Part shown: in pieces, positions 1 through 11,900 of the stretch
Position numbering within the stretch: position 1 is the stretch's first letter
Layout: every line of letters begins with the position of its first letter
From: Tetmemena sp. SeJ-2015
Lineage: Eukaryota; Ciliophora; Spirotrichea; Sporadotrichida; Oxytrichidae
Assembly: GCA_027382625.1 (NCBI GenBank)
Contig: JAJKFJ010021312.1
Span: 1-64,000, forward strand
Length of the DNA: 64,000 nt
Direction: 5' to 3'
The notes under the pieces: generated by a model
Told to the model about the DNA's origin: nothing
Seen by the model: only the letters and a program-made list of their open reading frames with translations
The model's database searches: none
Position numbers and translations under genes: made by a program

Positions 1-1130
1 TTTTTTAAATTTTCCCCAGAACCCCCTTAAAAGGGTTTTTTTTTTTAAAGAAAAAAACTTTGAATTTAATCTTAACCCAAAAGGTTTTTTTTAAAAGCCA
101 TCTTTTCCCAAAACCTACCAGAGAAAGGGGGTAAAAAAGGTTTAAAATAAAAACAATAGTTTAAATTGTATTTAAAAGGGTTTTGGGTTCCCACAATGGC
201 CCCGGGTTAAAATCACCCCTCCTTGTAAGTTTTGGAAAAGACGCTTCGATAGTTTTTAAATTTTTGCCACGGGAAAACGGGCCCGTATCCCAGTGCCCCC
301 TTGACCCTAGCCCCAACGTTTAACCGGGTTTTTGGCACGCCCCAAAAACCCAGTGACCTTGGTTTTACAGTTGCTCCAAAATTTGGGAATCTGCAATTTT
401 TTTTGTTTAAAACCCTTTAAAAAAAGGGTAGTTTCCTTCTTATCGAAAAAGGGGAAAAAGGGGTGGGGAATTCCCCTAAAAAAAAAAACCCATTCCCAAA
501 TTTTTAAAATTGAAAAAAAAAAATTTTTTTTAAATTTTACCTTTCCGTATTTTCCCGGTAAAAGCATTTCCAAAGCTTTTTGGTTTTTTTGGAGGGGGGG
601 GACCCAATTTGGCCCCCATTTACCCTTTTGGAAAAAATGTTTTCCTTGGGTTTTGCCCCGGGGTTTTTGAGAAGGGCCCAGAAATGACCCCATTTTTTAA
701 AAATCCCAAATACAATTTCATTCCCCGGGCCCTTAACCTTGACGCCTGTGACAAATCCATTTTTTTCCCTTCCAAATCAAAACCATAAATAGAATTGAAA
801 AATTGAGTATATTTTTTTCTTTTGGGAAGGGAGGGGGGCCCCCTTAAAGGCCCCTTGGGTAGTTTTTTTTTTTTAAGTTTTTGGGCCTCTGGAGCCTTGT
901 AACCAAGAAAAGTTTTTTGGGGTTCTCCCTAAATTTCATTTTCCAAAATTTTGTTCACTAAATTTGTGAAAGGTTTTCCCCTTGTTAAGGTTGGCTCTTT
1001 TTTATCTTTGCTCTGTTTGAAATCTTATTGTTTAAACCCCCTTTGGTGGGTTTTTGCTTTCCCAAACTTGAGGCTAATAAATCGGGGTTAAAAAGAAGCT
1101 TTCGCAGTAATATAAGCATACAATTATTCT
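1..1130. other. Corrupted, homopolymer-rich stretch without a supportable gene
   Basis: Most bases lie in short runs of one base (tttt, cccc, gggg, aaaa), including GC runs foreign to this AT-rich genome. No open frame shows family motifs. The same texture recurs at 1390-2105, 3010-3240 and in the second TBE copy, where comparison with the cleaner copy shows bases replaced by their neighbours. I read it as low-quality consensus, probably over cathepsin-related DNA. Confidence 0.6.
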
Positions 1131-1132
1131 TG

Positions 1133-1240
1133 CAAATGAGTATAGAGAGTGGTTGAAGCTGGTTAGGTTGAGAGAGCGATGAGTGCAGCAGTTGCTACAA
1201 AGCCAACCACAGCTAGTGTTACTTCCAGTCCTTATCTCAT
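1133..1240 (-). CDS. N-terminus of a third papain-like cysteine protease (fragment)
   Basis: An ATG at 1240 on the minus strand opens a frame with a signal-peptide-like segment, LAVVGFVATAALIALS, followed by STTLYTHLQ. This closely matches the start of the protease at 2106-3036 (LAVVGFVATSALIAS, then STSLYTYL). The frame is lost at about 1133 in AT-rich sequence that could be an IES. The rest of the gene would lie in the corrupted sequence towards position 1, where I cannot read it. It is best taken as the 5' segment of a tandem paralogue, probably a lysosomal or secreted protease. Whether the locus is complete cannot be judged here. Confidence 0.5.
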
Positions 1241-1244
1241 TATT

Positions 1245-2105
1245 TTAGTAGAAGTTTATTCTAAGGGTTTAATTTCTATAGGTTTATAATTTAAGTTTCT
1301 AGCACTAGTTTAAATAGGTGCTTGCTAGCAGTTTAGTAATAATATCATTAAAATATTATCTGCTCACTTCTTTAACTCAAATACCTCCCCAGTAAAAAAA
1401 ATAAATAAAAAAGGTTGAATTTTTCCTTTTTAATTTCCAAAAAATTTTTTATTTTATTAATTGTTGATGAAATTGGGAATTAAAATCGGGTTGGGTTTTT
1501 GTATAAAATTTAGGGAAAATTTTTTTTTCAAAGAAAGGGGAGGTGGAGATGGATTTTATAAAATTTTTTTGGGGTATTAAAAATTAATATAACCCCTGTT
1601 TTAGCCCTTCCCTTTTATCCCCCACTTATTTCAAAAGGGGGGTTTTTTCCCATAAAGAAAATACCCATTTGTTTAAATTGGGAAAGTTTTTTTTTTGGGT
1701 TTTTAGGGGTTTTGCTAAGGGGCCCCTTGGGGGGGCCCCCTTGGGGTTTTTAAGGGGGGGTTGGAGAGGTTTCCACAGATTTGTATAGTGGGGGGGGCGA
1801 TTCAACGTATCCCCCCTTTCTAAAAAATTAAAAAAATGAAATTTAAAAAAAATAAAATTCCCCCCAAGTTTTTTCCCCCCAAGGGATTTTTTTCAGAAAA
1901 ATTTTATTTTCCAAAATTTTTGCACATAAAATTTGTTACTAATTTTTTTTTATTAGTTTTGGGCCCATCTTTTCCCCCAAACCCAATCTACCCTCCAGGG
2001 TGGTTTAAATTTTTAAATTTTAATTTGAATTTCAAAAAAATTTTCCCCTTTTCTAAAACTATAACAAATTCAAAAAAAAGGTTTTTGGGGCCCCAAGAGG
2101 GTCAT
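1245..2105. other. Gap between protease copies, largely corrupted
   Basis: 1245-1390 is ordinary AT-rich non-coding sequence. From 1390 to 2105 the sequence again consists of homopolymer runs and gives only spurious frames. The missing 3' part of the protease at 2106-3036 should lie here but is unreadable. Confidence 0.5.
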
Positions 2106-3036
2106 TTTATAACTCCACCGCTGTAGCTCTGGAAGACATCTTAGTCAGCTTCGATAGCAACAGAGACAGGTCCTTGCTGGAGAGCGCTATAGAGCTGGTC
2201 AACGCTGCCAGCTTGCACGTCGTAGTAACCAGTCACCTTCACAACGCCCTGACTACCATCATATTGGCAGGTGTCGTCCTCAGCCTCGTAAGGATAAGCA
2301 TTTTCTTGCTCCAAGGGGTAGCTCTCAGCATAGGAGAAAGCAGCTTCCATCTGACCTCCGTTGCAAGACGAATCACACATAGTTACGATTAATTTGTTGC
2401 AGCCACCATTTCCGAAGCTGCCTGAGCAGTCAACCAGCTGTTGCTCTGAAAGAGAGACCAAGTTACCAGAGGCAATTGCAAATGCGCCCTCGATAGCTCC
2501 AGTAGCTGAGAAAGACCAGCAAGATCCGCAAATATCATTTATAATTGATGCAATTACCGCACTGTCCTTGATCCTTGACTCCAGTGACAGCTCCTTGGCT
2601 TCTCCAGTCGATGCCGTCGTATTGCAAATTTTTGACTGAGAAAGCCTTGACTCTCTTGGGCAAGTTAGAGTTGGGTCTGAAACCTAGAAGTTTCTTGTAC
2701 TCTGCATCAGTGTAGTCAGAGAACTTGTTGACACCAAGTTTGTAGGTGAGTCCATTGGCTGCATTCTTTTGCTAGATGTGAGCGAGGTTGTTTTTGAAAA
2801 TTTGGAAACGAAGGTTGAATTCTTCCTTGGTGGCGTACTGCTTTCCGTACTTTGCCAACGAAGCTGATGAATTGAGAGTCAGCCTCAGTCATCAAAGTCT
2901 AAATACTAAAAACTATAATGAAGTTTAAATAAGTGTAAAGAGAGGTGGATTAAGGGAGGTTAGAAGCAATTAAAGCTGAAGTGGCTACAAAACCCACAAC
3001 GGCCAAAGAAATTTTTTGAGGGGCCTTGTTTTTCAT
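2106..3036 (-). CDS. Papain-like cysteine protease (cathepsin L-type), 3' end missing
   Basis: A secreted or lysosomal peptidase of family C1A. The frame starts at an ATG at 3036 with a hydrophobic leader. A prodomain follows (KYGKQYATKEEF, KLGVNKFSDYTDAEY). The mature enzyme begins near IDWR and has the oxyanion Gln and catalytic Cys motif [14 protein letters not shown], then SEQQLVDCSG, GGQMEAAFSY and GPVSVAIEAD. The His and Asn blocks are absent because the readable sequence stops at about 2106 in corrupted DNA. Two IESs interrupt it, one inside the catalytic Cys motif. A 1-nt slip near 2860 (FISFV to AKYGK) is either an error or decay. It sits in tandem with the copies at 1133-1240 and 3814-5299. 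Family assignment is firm; completeness is not. Confidence 0.85.
2366..2401. other. IES in the protease gene, pointer GTTGCA
   Basis: GTTGCA occurs at 2360-2365 and 2396-2401. Deleting 36 bp joins GNGGC directly to NGGQM, the normal papain-family sequence. The insert is a multiple of 3 and contains no TGA in frame, so the ORF stays open and hides it. Confidence 0.85.
2531..2561. other. IES splitting the catalytic Cys motif, pointer CCGCA
   Basis: CCGCA occurs at 2526-2530 and 2557-2561. Removing 31 bp rebuilds [13 protein letters not shown] on the minus strand. With the insert present the frame meets a TGA and shifts. Confidence 0.9.
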
Positions 3037-3039
3037 TTT

Positions 3040-3810
3040 TGAAAGGGAATTTTTTCCCTTTTCTATTTTTTTAAAAAATTTTAAAAAAATCCAAAAAAAT
3101 TTTCCAAAAATAAATTTTTAAAATTTGAGCACTGATTTTAAAAAATTTTAAAGGTTTAATTTAAAAGGTTTTAAAATTTTAAAATAAAGAATTTAAAAAT
3201 AAAAAAAAATTGCTTATTGGGAAATTTTTTTTTATTGAAATTTGTTATAATAATTCAATCATATATATATTTAATATGACAAATAACCAACTTATTGCTG
3301 CTAATTTATTTTTAAATTAGATAGAAAGATACATTATAACTTTATAAATAATTTTTTAAACTTCTGAACTTATTAAATTATTCTTTTCAAGCTAAAGCTT
3401 CTCAAAGCTAATTGATGCCTCATTTTTATTTTATGAACTTTGCTATTCATTTTATATATTATAGTAGAAATTAAAAATAAAAATTACTCAAAGATATATT
3501 TTTAATTCCTAATAAAATCTTATTTTATAAAATTCTCATCTTAAAATTTAAAATTTTATTTTAAATTAATCTAACTTCAAATCTAAAATAAGCTTAAAAA
3601 CTATGATATTAAAAATTAGATTTATGATAGGTTACTCATAATATTTTAGGTGTGAAAATATAGGGTTTAGATTAGGATCCTCTCCATGCTTGAGGGAACC
3701 TTATAGATATAGATAATAATAAATAGTGTATAGCTGGTGAGAGCTTTAGACTGAAATTCAGAGATTAAATAAAATATATTTCTATATCTCCGAGTAGTAC
3801 TAGATGTATC
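3040..3810. other. Non-coding spacer between protease genes
   Basis: Strongly AT-rich. 3040-3240 is partly corrupted into A/T runs. I see no frame with family motifs, no RNA gene and no repeat. Confidence 0.6.
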
Positions 3811-3813
3811 TGA

Positions 3814-5299
3814 TCACAAGACCACTGGATAAGAGGGCTGGGAGAGGATTCCGCAAACTAAAATGAAATATTAGGGAAAACGATTGAGTCTTACCATTTT
3901 CGTTAGTTGCAGCGATTCTTACGTATCCGTTCTCGCCCCATGAAGCACCCCAGGAGTTCTTCACGATGAAATAATCCTGAAATCCATCGTTTCCATATCC
4001 AACAGCGAGGACTCCGTGGTCGAGATCTGTTCCGCAGCTGGCGTCGTTGATAATGCCGCTAGTGTAGAACTGGAAGATGAACTGGCTAGCCTGAATTGCA
4101 ACAGAGACGGGTCCTTCTTCGAGTGCGCTCTTGAGCTGTTCCACACTTAAATACTATTTCTACTTTCCTTTTAGTCAAGATGATATAAGTTAAAAAAAAA
4201 AATTATTAAAAATTTTATAATCCAAGCTTTGAATTTATTTTAACATTAAAATATGCAATGATTGTATATTTCCTATACAATAAATAAACTTTCAGGAATC
4301 ACATCGACATAGGAGGAGACTTGTACGGTTCCCTAAGAAGTAAAGTAAAATAGGTTTGCCTTTATATATGAAATATTTTAAGAAGCGCTGCAGACATTAT
4401 CTATAGCTTTGTAAGGGTATTGATCCTCGGTATCAAGGGCAACCTTGAAAATGTAAAAACTAAATTAAACTTCTCAACATACTTAAAGGCAAAGGGCATC
4501 GAACCGCCTTTACAAGCATGGTTACCCTCTGCACTGGAGCAGTCAATAAGCTGCTGCTCTGAGAAAGAGAGAAGATGACCGTGCTTTATAGCGTAGGCCC
4601 CTTCAAGTGCGCCCGTAGCAGAGAAGCTCCAACAAGATCCACACTAACCTTGATCTTTGACGGTTGTAACAGCAGCAGACTTTCTCCAATCGATTCCTTG
4701 GTCTTTTGGTGGAGCGTGGGTCTTGAGATACTTAGGAGCATACTCCTTGCCAGTCATGTAGCCGAGAAGATGCTGATACTCATCTTCGGTGTAGTCAGCA
4801 TACTTGTTGAGGCCGAGCTTGAAGGTCATATCGTTGCGTGCGTTGTGCTCCTCTATCTTTTATGAAGGAAAATAAATGATGAATATATTCTTTGCCTTGT
4901 TCTTTTGGAAGATGGTCTGGCGAAGGTCATGCTCAGCTCTTGTGGCGTAGTTCTTAGAATGCTAACTGAGGTACGCAATCTTTTTAATAAATATATTTCT
5001 CCATTCATTCTGAATATTTTGTGAATGAACTTAATATTTTATCATAACTTTGATAATCTGAAAGAACTTTTAATTTATAAAAAAAATGCTTTAAATGATA
5101 AAAAATCTAAAGTTCTAAATAAAATTAAGTTAATAATTTGTCATATATGATCTTATCTTGGATCTCTAATTAAAATAAACTCGGGATCAGGGATAGCACT
5201 GTCTCCGAGGATGGCGTTTGTTGTTGAAAGAGAGGTACGAGTGGCGCTGTTAGTGCAACCCCATGGGAACATGTAACAAGGAATGCTAGGTCCGAACAT
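3814..5299 (-). CDS. Papain-like cysteine protease (cathepsin L-type), complete catalytic domain
   Basis: Read on the minus strand with TAA/TAG as Gln, after removing five IESs and one intron. The prodomain has [20 protein letters not shown] and [15 protein letters not shown]. The mature enzyme has IDWRKSAAV, the catalytic motif [23 protein letters not shown], the active-site His in [12 protein letters not shown] and Asn in [16 protein letters not shown]. The C-terminus is [12 protein letters not shown] followed by TGA at 3816-3814. It therefore has the full Cys-His-Asn triad and should be an active lysosomal or secreted peptidase if processed. The start is uncertain: the ATG at 5299 gives no clear signal peptide, so a further 5' segment may lie upstream. 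It is the best-preserved of the three tandem copies. Confidence 0.88.
3858..3894 (-). other. Spliceosomal intron, 37 nt
   Basis: Minus strand GTAAGA to TTTTAG. Splicing joins the codons of AATNEN to [13 protein letters not shown], the usual end of a C1A peptidase. There is no flanking pointer repeat longer than 2 bp, so this is an intron rather than an IES. Confidence 0.85.
4149..4291. other. IES, 143 bp, pointer ACTT
   Basis: ACTT occurs at 4145-4148 and 4288-4291. Deletion joins DVIPE to [13 protein letters not shown] in frame, matching GSVDQLYSALQQGP in the neighbouring paralogue. Confidence 0.85.
4341..4385. other. IES, 45 bp, pointer TAAGAAG
   Basis: TAAGAAG occurs at 4334-4340 and 4379-4385. 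Deletion gives [16 protein letters not shown], aligning with GSQGVVKVTGYYDV in the paralogue. Confidence 0.9.
4447..4472. other. IES, 26 bp, pointer CTT
   Basis: CTT occurs at 4444-4446 and 4470-4472. Deletion gives [18 protein letters not shown] in one frame; otherwise the frame shifts by 2. Confidence 0.75.
4861..4893. other. IES, 33 bp, pointer TCTTT
   Basis: TCTTT occurs at 4856-4860 and 4889-4893. Deletion gives [17 protein letters not shown], the ungapped prodomain. Confidence 0.8.
4992..5179. other. IES, 188 bp, pointer AATAAA
   Basis: AATAAA occurs at 4986-4991 and 5174-5179. Deletion joins AIPDPEFI to KKIAYLSQHSKNY. This is the longest non-transposon IES resolved here. Confidence 0.8.
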
Positions 5300-5990
5300 A
5301 TTTGTGTGAGCTGTATCCAAGATTAAGGTTGATTCGAAACTTACCTTGATAAAATAATTCATAAGATTATTTGCTAGATGTGAGGATAGTTTTAGATTAA
5401 TATTATTAATTAAAGATTTGTCCTCCTTATATATCTCGTGAATTATAATAATTATTTGAGCGAGGAAAAGCGTAATCATAATTAAAACTCAAAAAAAATT
5501 TAGCTCATATTAATCGTATAAAATTAAATAAACGCAAAAAATGAAATAAATCAAGAAGTTTTAGAATAAGTAAGAAGGTCTTTTATTAAGTTGAAATTAA
5601 AGATGGAATTATAATTCTTGAATTTATTATCTATTGCATTACAATCTAAAAATATTTCATTTTCAATTAGCCAATTCTATAGACTTTAAATAGATAAATT
5701 TATTTAACTGGAGAAGCCAATTTTTTGTAAAAATTTACAAAGATCAATTTATAACAATTGCTTTTTAATCAATTTTTTTTATTTAATTTATATATTTCAA
5801 GTGTTTTAATCTTCAAGAGATCTATTTCTGCTTTTCCATCGCTTTTACGTCATCGAAAACTATTTATAGCTTATGAATTCTCAAATAATTGAGAAAATTT
5901 ATATTTTAAAATTAAAACTACTAGCGAAATCTTTTATTTAACAATATCAATATATAAATTCTTAGTATAGGTATACCTGCTAAGTAAAAA
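5300..5990. other. AT-rich intergenic region
   Basis: Separates the minus-strand protease cluster from the plus-strand PHD gene. It presumably holds both promoters and any missing 5' protease segment. No motif is clear enough to name. Confidence 0.5.
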
Positions 5991-8900
5991 ATGAAACAAA
6001 CTTCCACCACTGATGATTCTGAAACCTAAAATAAGGCAAGGAGCAAGAATAAATAGAACTCTTTATTAAGAAAGGCCTAGAAAATGGACATCGACAGCTC
6101 AGACTTAGATGTTATTATGACTAACGAATCAAATTCTGAAGTATAAGATCTCAAATGATAATCCAAAAAATCTCCTAATAGAATGAAAGTTACAGGGTAG
6201 AAAAAGGAAAATAATCTAAAACAAGGATCTATACAAAAACATTCTAATACAAAGAATTCTAAAAATGAGAGAGATAAAGATCAATCCAAATTGTTTTAAA
6301 AGAAAGCGAAGATATGTGAAGTGTGCTTTTAAATAGCTGGATGTCCTTTAAAAGATAGTGGATATGATTTAATAGAATGCAAAAAATGTAACCATGTTTC
6401 TCATTGAAGATGTGTTGGGGAAGATCATTAAGTCAAATATGCAAGCGCTTCAGCAAACTCGTAATAAGTATTTGAGTGTCTGAAATGTTAGACTTCATAA
6501 GAAGAGGATATATCTAAAACTACATGCATTGTTTGTTTTAAGAGTGACGGCTTGATGAGCTAATTAGTAGAAGAGAATTCAGTAATTGGGTTGCTACATT
6601 TGATATGCGGTATATTATGTGATCTTTTTGAAATAGAAGACTATGGTAAAATGATCTTCAGAAGATCAAGAAATTATGAAGAATTATCCCAATCCTATTT
6701 AAAAAAGGTAAATTTCTTTCACTTTAAATTTAATAGGCATGCAACTTTTGTTCTAGTTCAGATGGATATGTGCTTTCATGCTTAAAAAAGGGATGCTTGA
6801 AGAGTGCTCATCCATATTGCATTCAATTAAATAGAAAATCATTTATTGAAAACGAATTACGATCTCCTGAGAAAGAATATCGATAAAATGGGTGGGAGTT
6901 AGATTTCAAACTTCAAGATTTCACATACCAAGGTGCATACTAAGCTGCACATGATAAGTTCAAGTTTATAGAAGATTCAAATTTTTTCAATGATGATTTA
7001 TCTCTAAAAACACCCCAAAAGTTTTAGCCTGAAATTTAAACGACATCAGGTGATATCAAACTTAAGAGAAAAGTGAAATCTGTCTCAAACACAAACTCCA
7101 AAAATTTAATGGATGAGAAAAAATAGAATAAATTGCTGTCTAGAACTAATTTTCCTCTAAGAGGTGGCAAGATAAGTGTTGTATGTGATTCTCACAGAAG
7201 CGAACAGAAAGCATGCGTATGCAATTATTTGCAAAGTGACCCAAGTACTCATAAGAATAGTGATTGGATTATGTGTGACTACTGTGAGATGTGGTTTCAC
7301 AATAAATGCATTGGATTATCACCCAAGGATCTAAGAGAGATCGATAAGTACGCTTGCTCAAAATGTTTAAGTTGGAGTAATCAAAAGCTTTTGGTTATCA
7401 TACCCACCCTTACTTCTAGTCAAGTTAAAGGTAATTTATTGTTCCCAGATTCAGATGGGCAAAATAAAGTTTGGGAGTGGAAAACTTGGGGATGCGACAC
7501 TTTCCCTAAAGAAAGATACAAGCTCAAACTTTTGGATATGCTCATAATGAGTTAAATATGGAGCAGATAGGCCTCTCAACTATGAACTCACTCGATTAGC
7601 TCTGAAATTCTGAAATAGCAGCTGTTGCTTGCTCAATACATCCCCATTAATCTTTACTCCTATGTTCATGACTTGAATATGAAAGTAAAAGCAGTCAAAG
7701 AATACGAGTCTCAAAATGAGCAAGTTTTTGAGGAATTTGATTAAATGGAGATTAAAAGACTAGTAACAGATGGAATGAGAGAGGAAGAAAACATTTAAGC
7801 TACTTAAGCATTGATTAAAGATTTACGCAAACATATCAGCCACGAAGAGTAGGTCTTGAAATTGAAATCGCTGAGGTGCTAAGATCTTGAAGAATTCGTC
7901 ATACTTTTAGAAAGCAGTCTCAAGCTTTGTGATTTGTTCACAATTAAAGATGCTAAAATAAGCTTTGAGGAATTAGAGAAGATTAAAATCTCATTTCAAA
8001 ATGCTGATGGATTTAAAAGTGAGTTCAAGAGTTAACTGGAGAAGTTGTATAAAGAAGGTAAGGAAGCAATGGGATTGATTAATCCCCTCTTGAAGAAGAT
8101 TGAATAAGGAAAAGATTCCAATTTTTCCTAAAAACTCAAAGCTATGAATTTGAAAGAACTCATCGAGCAAGCTGCAAATAAAAAGAGTATAACATGGGTC
8201 AAAGAAATCATTCTGACAAAGTTTAAAGGTTCGAAGATAGATTATCAAAAGCAGTTTACTATTCTTGAAGGAGAAATTTAAATGCTGGAAGATACTGGAA
8301 AGATCTTAAAGAGTTAGAGTAATCTTTCAAGTTGGTTGGAAGCCTTAAAAGATGCAGCATGTCTTTCCTTAACGAGTGAAGAAGTACAAAATGAAATAGA
8401 TCATTATAAAAAGAATGAAGCCATTATCTTAAGATATAATAAGCTCATGGACTCTAATTCCAGGAAATCAAATGAGGTAAAGGATTTGGAAGACTTAATA
8501 TAATAAATCAAGAAAGTCTAAGGTTTCAAGTTTTAATAACCAATTTTAGAAGAGCTAGATCAGAAATCTAAAATGCTCTCTGACTTGTCAAATCAAATTG
8601 AACAAGAGATTGTTAAGACTCAAATAGATGAGTTAAGAATTAAGACTAAACTGCTCAGTATAAGACCTGATAACTATGTTCTGCTTAAATAGAAGCAAAA
8701 GATATCATTATGGCTTGATAACTTACTGAAGAAACCAATAGATTATAAGTTGATAGAGAAATACACCTCTAATTTCAGATAGCAAGAAGTTTAAGACAAA
8801 GTCAAAATAGTATAAGATATAATTGCTGCGGAGAATCTAGCCAATAGAAATTAAATTGACATAAAATGAGGACTCTTATGAACACTTGCTAGCTGATGTT

Positions 8901-11900
8901 GAATCCTTAGAAAAGCAATTTGCCTTGGTATAATAAACTCATCTTGTGAGTTTAAGTTAACGAGAAGATGGAATAATCAGGCTAATAGAATGGGTTAAAT
9001 AAATTTAGAGCTATCTTGCTAAAAGCTAGAAGAAACTTATTTAGTCTAAAGATATCGAAGAGTTAGTGAAGCAATTAAGAAAAGAAGAAGCTCTTAAACT
9101 CATTCACAGCTTTGATAAAAAGTAGGGGTTTTTCATCCAACTATTCATTGAATTTTAATTTCATTAAATTCATACCCTAAAAAGTTTAAAGAAATAAGCC
9201 CTGTTTCACAGATAGTTTTCCAGCATCTCAACGCTTATGTAAATAGCTCAGATAATAAGAAGGTCTCAGCTTAAAATCTTAACCTGCCACCAGGCCAGAC
9301 TCTCTCAAAGGAGAAGTTAGAGAAATAAAAGAAGAAGTTGGAAAAGTATTCACCCTCTTCTCTATCCCCATAGGATGCACTCAAACTCCAGCAAGTCAAA
9401 GAGCAGCTCTCAGTTGTGAACCAGTGGTTTAAAGATCTCAAACATAGTTGCTTACCTTCAGAATTAACTTTGAAGAAAGAGCTGAAAGCTGACCCTTAAA
9501 AAGTGCTAGAAGTGGCTACTTAGTTACTTTAAAGGTGAAATGATTTACAACTAGACATCACAAGCAATGAGAAGAAGCATTTAGATAGAGGCAGAAAGTG
9601 GGCAAATATAGTTGTGGATGCTTAAGTCATAATATCCTCGACTACTTAGGAATAAGTGTCCCTTGATAGGATTTACGAGATCTAAGAATTCCTGGAGAGG
9701 CAGAAAGTTCTGGATGAAATTGAGACCATCTAAAAGTTGAGAGCACAGTATAAACTGTTAAATGAGTTTCATGAGGAATTAGATTCATGCTAAACCTTTG
9801 ACGAAGTGACTGAGAAGATAGTGAGCATTGACATAGTGCGACTTAAAGCAGCACTGGCAATGAATAAAGACACTATTCAGATAAATATTCAATAGGAAAT
9901 AGATGAGATTGAGACTCAATTGAAACAAAATGAAGAGTGGACAGAGAACTGTGAAAAGATTCTTGCCTAGGAGGATTTTAATGACTGGACGATGATCGAC
10001 AAGGCAAGAAAAGCACTTGATCAAGCAGAGAATGATACTACTGAAACTTATACGATGATAGACAAGAGTAAGATAAGAATGCTGAGGATATGGTACATCA
10101 AGGCAAAGTATCAAGACTTAATGAAGTCTAAAAAGGACGTTATTGATTTCCTACTTGCTCTTGAAAGAGAGATTACTAAACTAGGTGATTATAATGGAGA
10201 AATCCTTATTGAAACACAAGTATCTATGGTTGAGCTGGCCAAAAAATTGAGATCTATAATGGTTCCCAAGACTACAGTAGGTACTTCTCATGAGCAGAAG
10301 AAGCCATTGCAGAAGACTTTGACTCTTGAGGATGCTGAAAATATTTTAGCAAACAAAGATCAGTTGCCTTTCAAGCTAGAAAAGAAAGTTCTAGATAACT
10401 TATAAAAGCAAAAGGACCTCTATTATGACTCTATAGACAAAGAGTTTCAAAAATTGATAGTTGAGGTTCCTCAAATTGAAGAATATGACTCTCTACATCT
10501 ACAGCTTAAGAGCCTCTTATTCATATCTCCACATGAGGTATTCATAGAGAAGATGAAAAGCAGATATGAATTCATCCAGGAGACCATACGAAAATATCCT
10601 TTACTGAAAAAGAATAAAGCTGACTACCCTCTATCTCAAAAGTCCCAGAGATCTTAGAAGCTATCCCAAAAGCTTTCGTAGAAAGATAAATCATCGTAAC
10701 CAGAGAAGAAAGATACTTCTGAAGAATATGAGGAAGAAATACCTCCACGGTATCTAGATGATTTCTAAAGACTCCATAAAAAGTTTTACAAGCTCAAATG
10801 CTAATGCTAATAAGCTCTGCCCTATTTAGAGGAATATGAAATCGCAAGAAAGCAATTTGATGGTTTGAGATCTGAGTTCTTATCTCTAAAACTCTCTGAA
10901 AACTATTCATACGATAGGCTTTAGTACTTCAACGAGACTATGATAAACATAAGCCTAGATTTTGGAGATGAGGAGCTGTAATTTAGACAAGAAATTTGGC
11001 ACTCTAGAGTTAATAAGCTACTTACCGAGCTGCAAAATGGAAAATTCAATGAGCGCCTTAACTCAGAGGCAGTTCGTTTTTGGCTTGAGGAAGGTCAGGA
11101 ACTTGAAGTAGTTAACGATGTTAAATATGAGAGACTCAACGAAGTAGTTGAGGACCTTGACCATTTGACAAGAGCACTTAAGATGTGTCTAAGTTAGGAG
11201 GAGGTTGATTATATTGACAAGCATGAGAACTAAGGCTTGATAGAGTTCAATCACTTGATCCTGCAAGCCAGAGATCGTATAGCCCAAGGGATAATGCCGA
11301 AGCACATGAGCAAATCTAGTAAGAAGGGCCTGGTGAGAAAGGGAGGAGACTCGAGTGGCTTGAATTCCTGCGCAATTGAATACTTGAAGAACTTCAGAGA
11401 AAGGAGCAAACAATAAGGAGACATAAACTAGGACGACGTTAAAGATGAATGATAAGATGCTTGATGATGAGGATTATTGCTTAATCAATTATATATTAAG
11501 CATGTATAAAAATATATTTCTAATTTGTTAATAAGAAGAGGAGGAAGACGAAGATGTGGGATCTGAGGATGCTACTGAAGATGGTGAGCCTAAATCTAAG
11601 AAAAAACCTGCTAATAAGAGGCATACTGCAGCTGCCAGCTCCTCTAGCACTAAAACGAAACCTTCCTCATCAGCTGCTATTGGAAGCAATAAGAACAAGT
11701 TCTCTTTAGGCAAGAAATCAAGTCCAGCTAAGCTTGGAGGAGGAGGACTCAAATCATCTCTAGGTGGCCTGATGAAAGAAGACTGCTTTAGGCTCCAAAG
11801 CTGCAGCTGCCTCTACTGATGATAATAACGCTGAAAATAAAGAGAAAGTAGGAGAAAAGAAAAGAGTTGTAAAGTAAAAAGCTAAAACTGAAACTAAGGA

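Noticed and set aside
307..693. Overlapping ORFs on both strands (128 and 112 codons)
   Set aside because: They lie in homopolymer-corrupted sequence and are made of Phe/Lys/Pro/Gly run codons. No protein family resemblance.
1836..2126. Plus-strand ORF of 96 codons
   Set aside because: Corrupted run-rich sequence; the real coding at its right end is the minus-strand protease.
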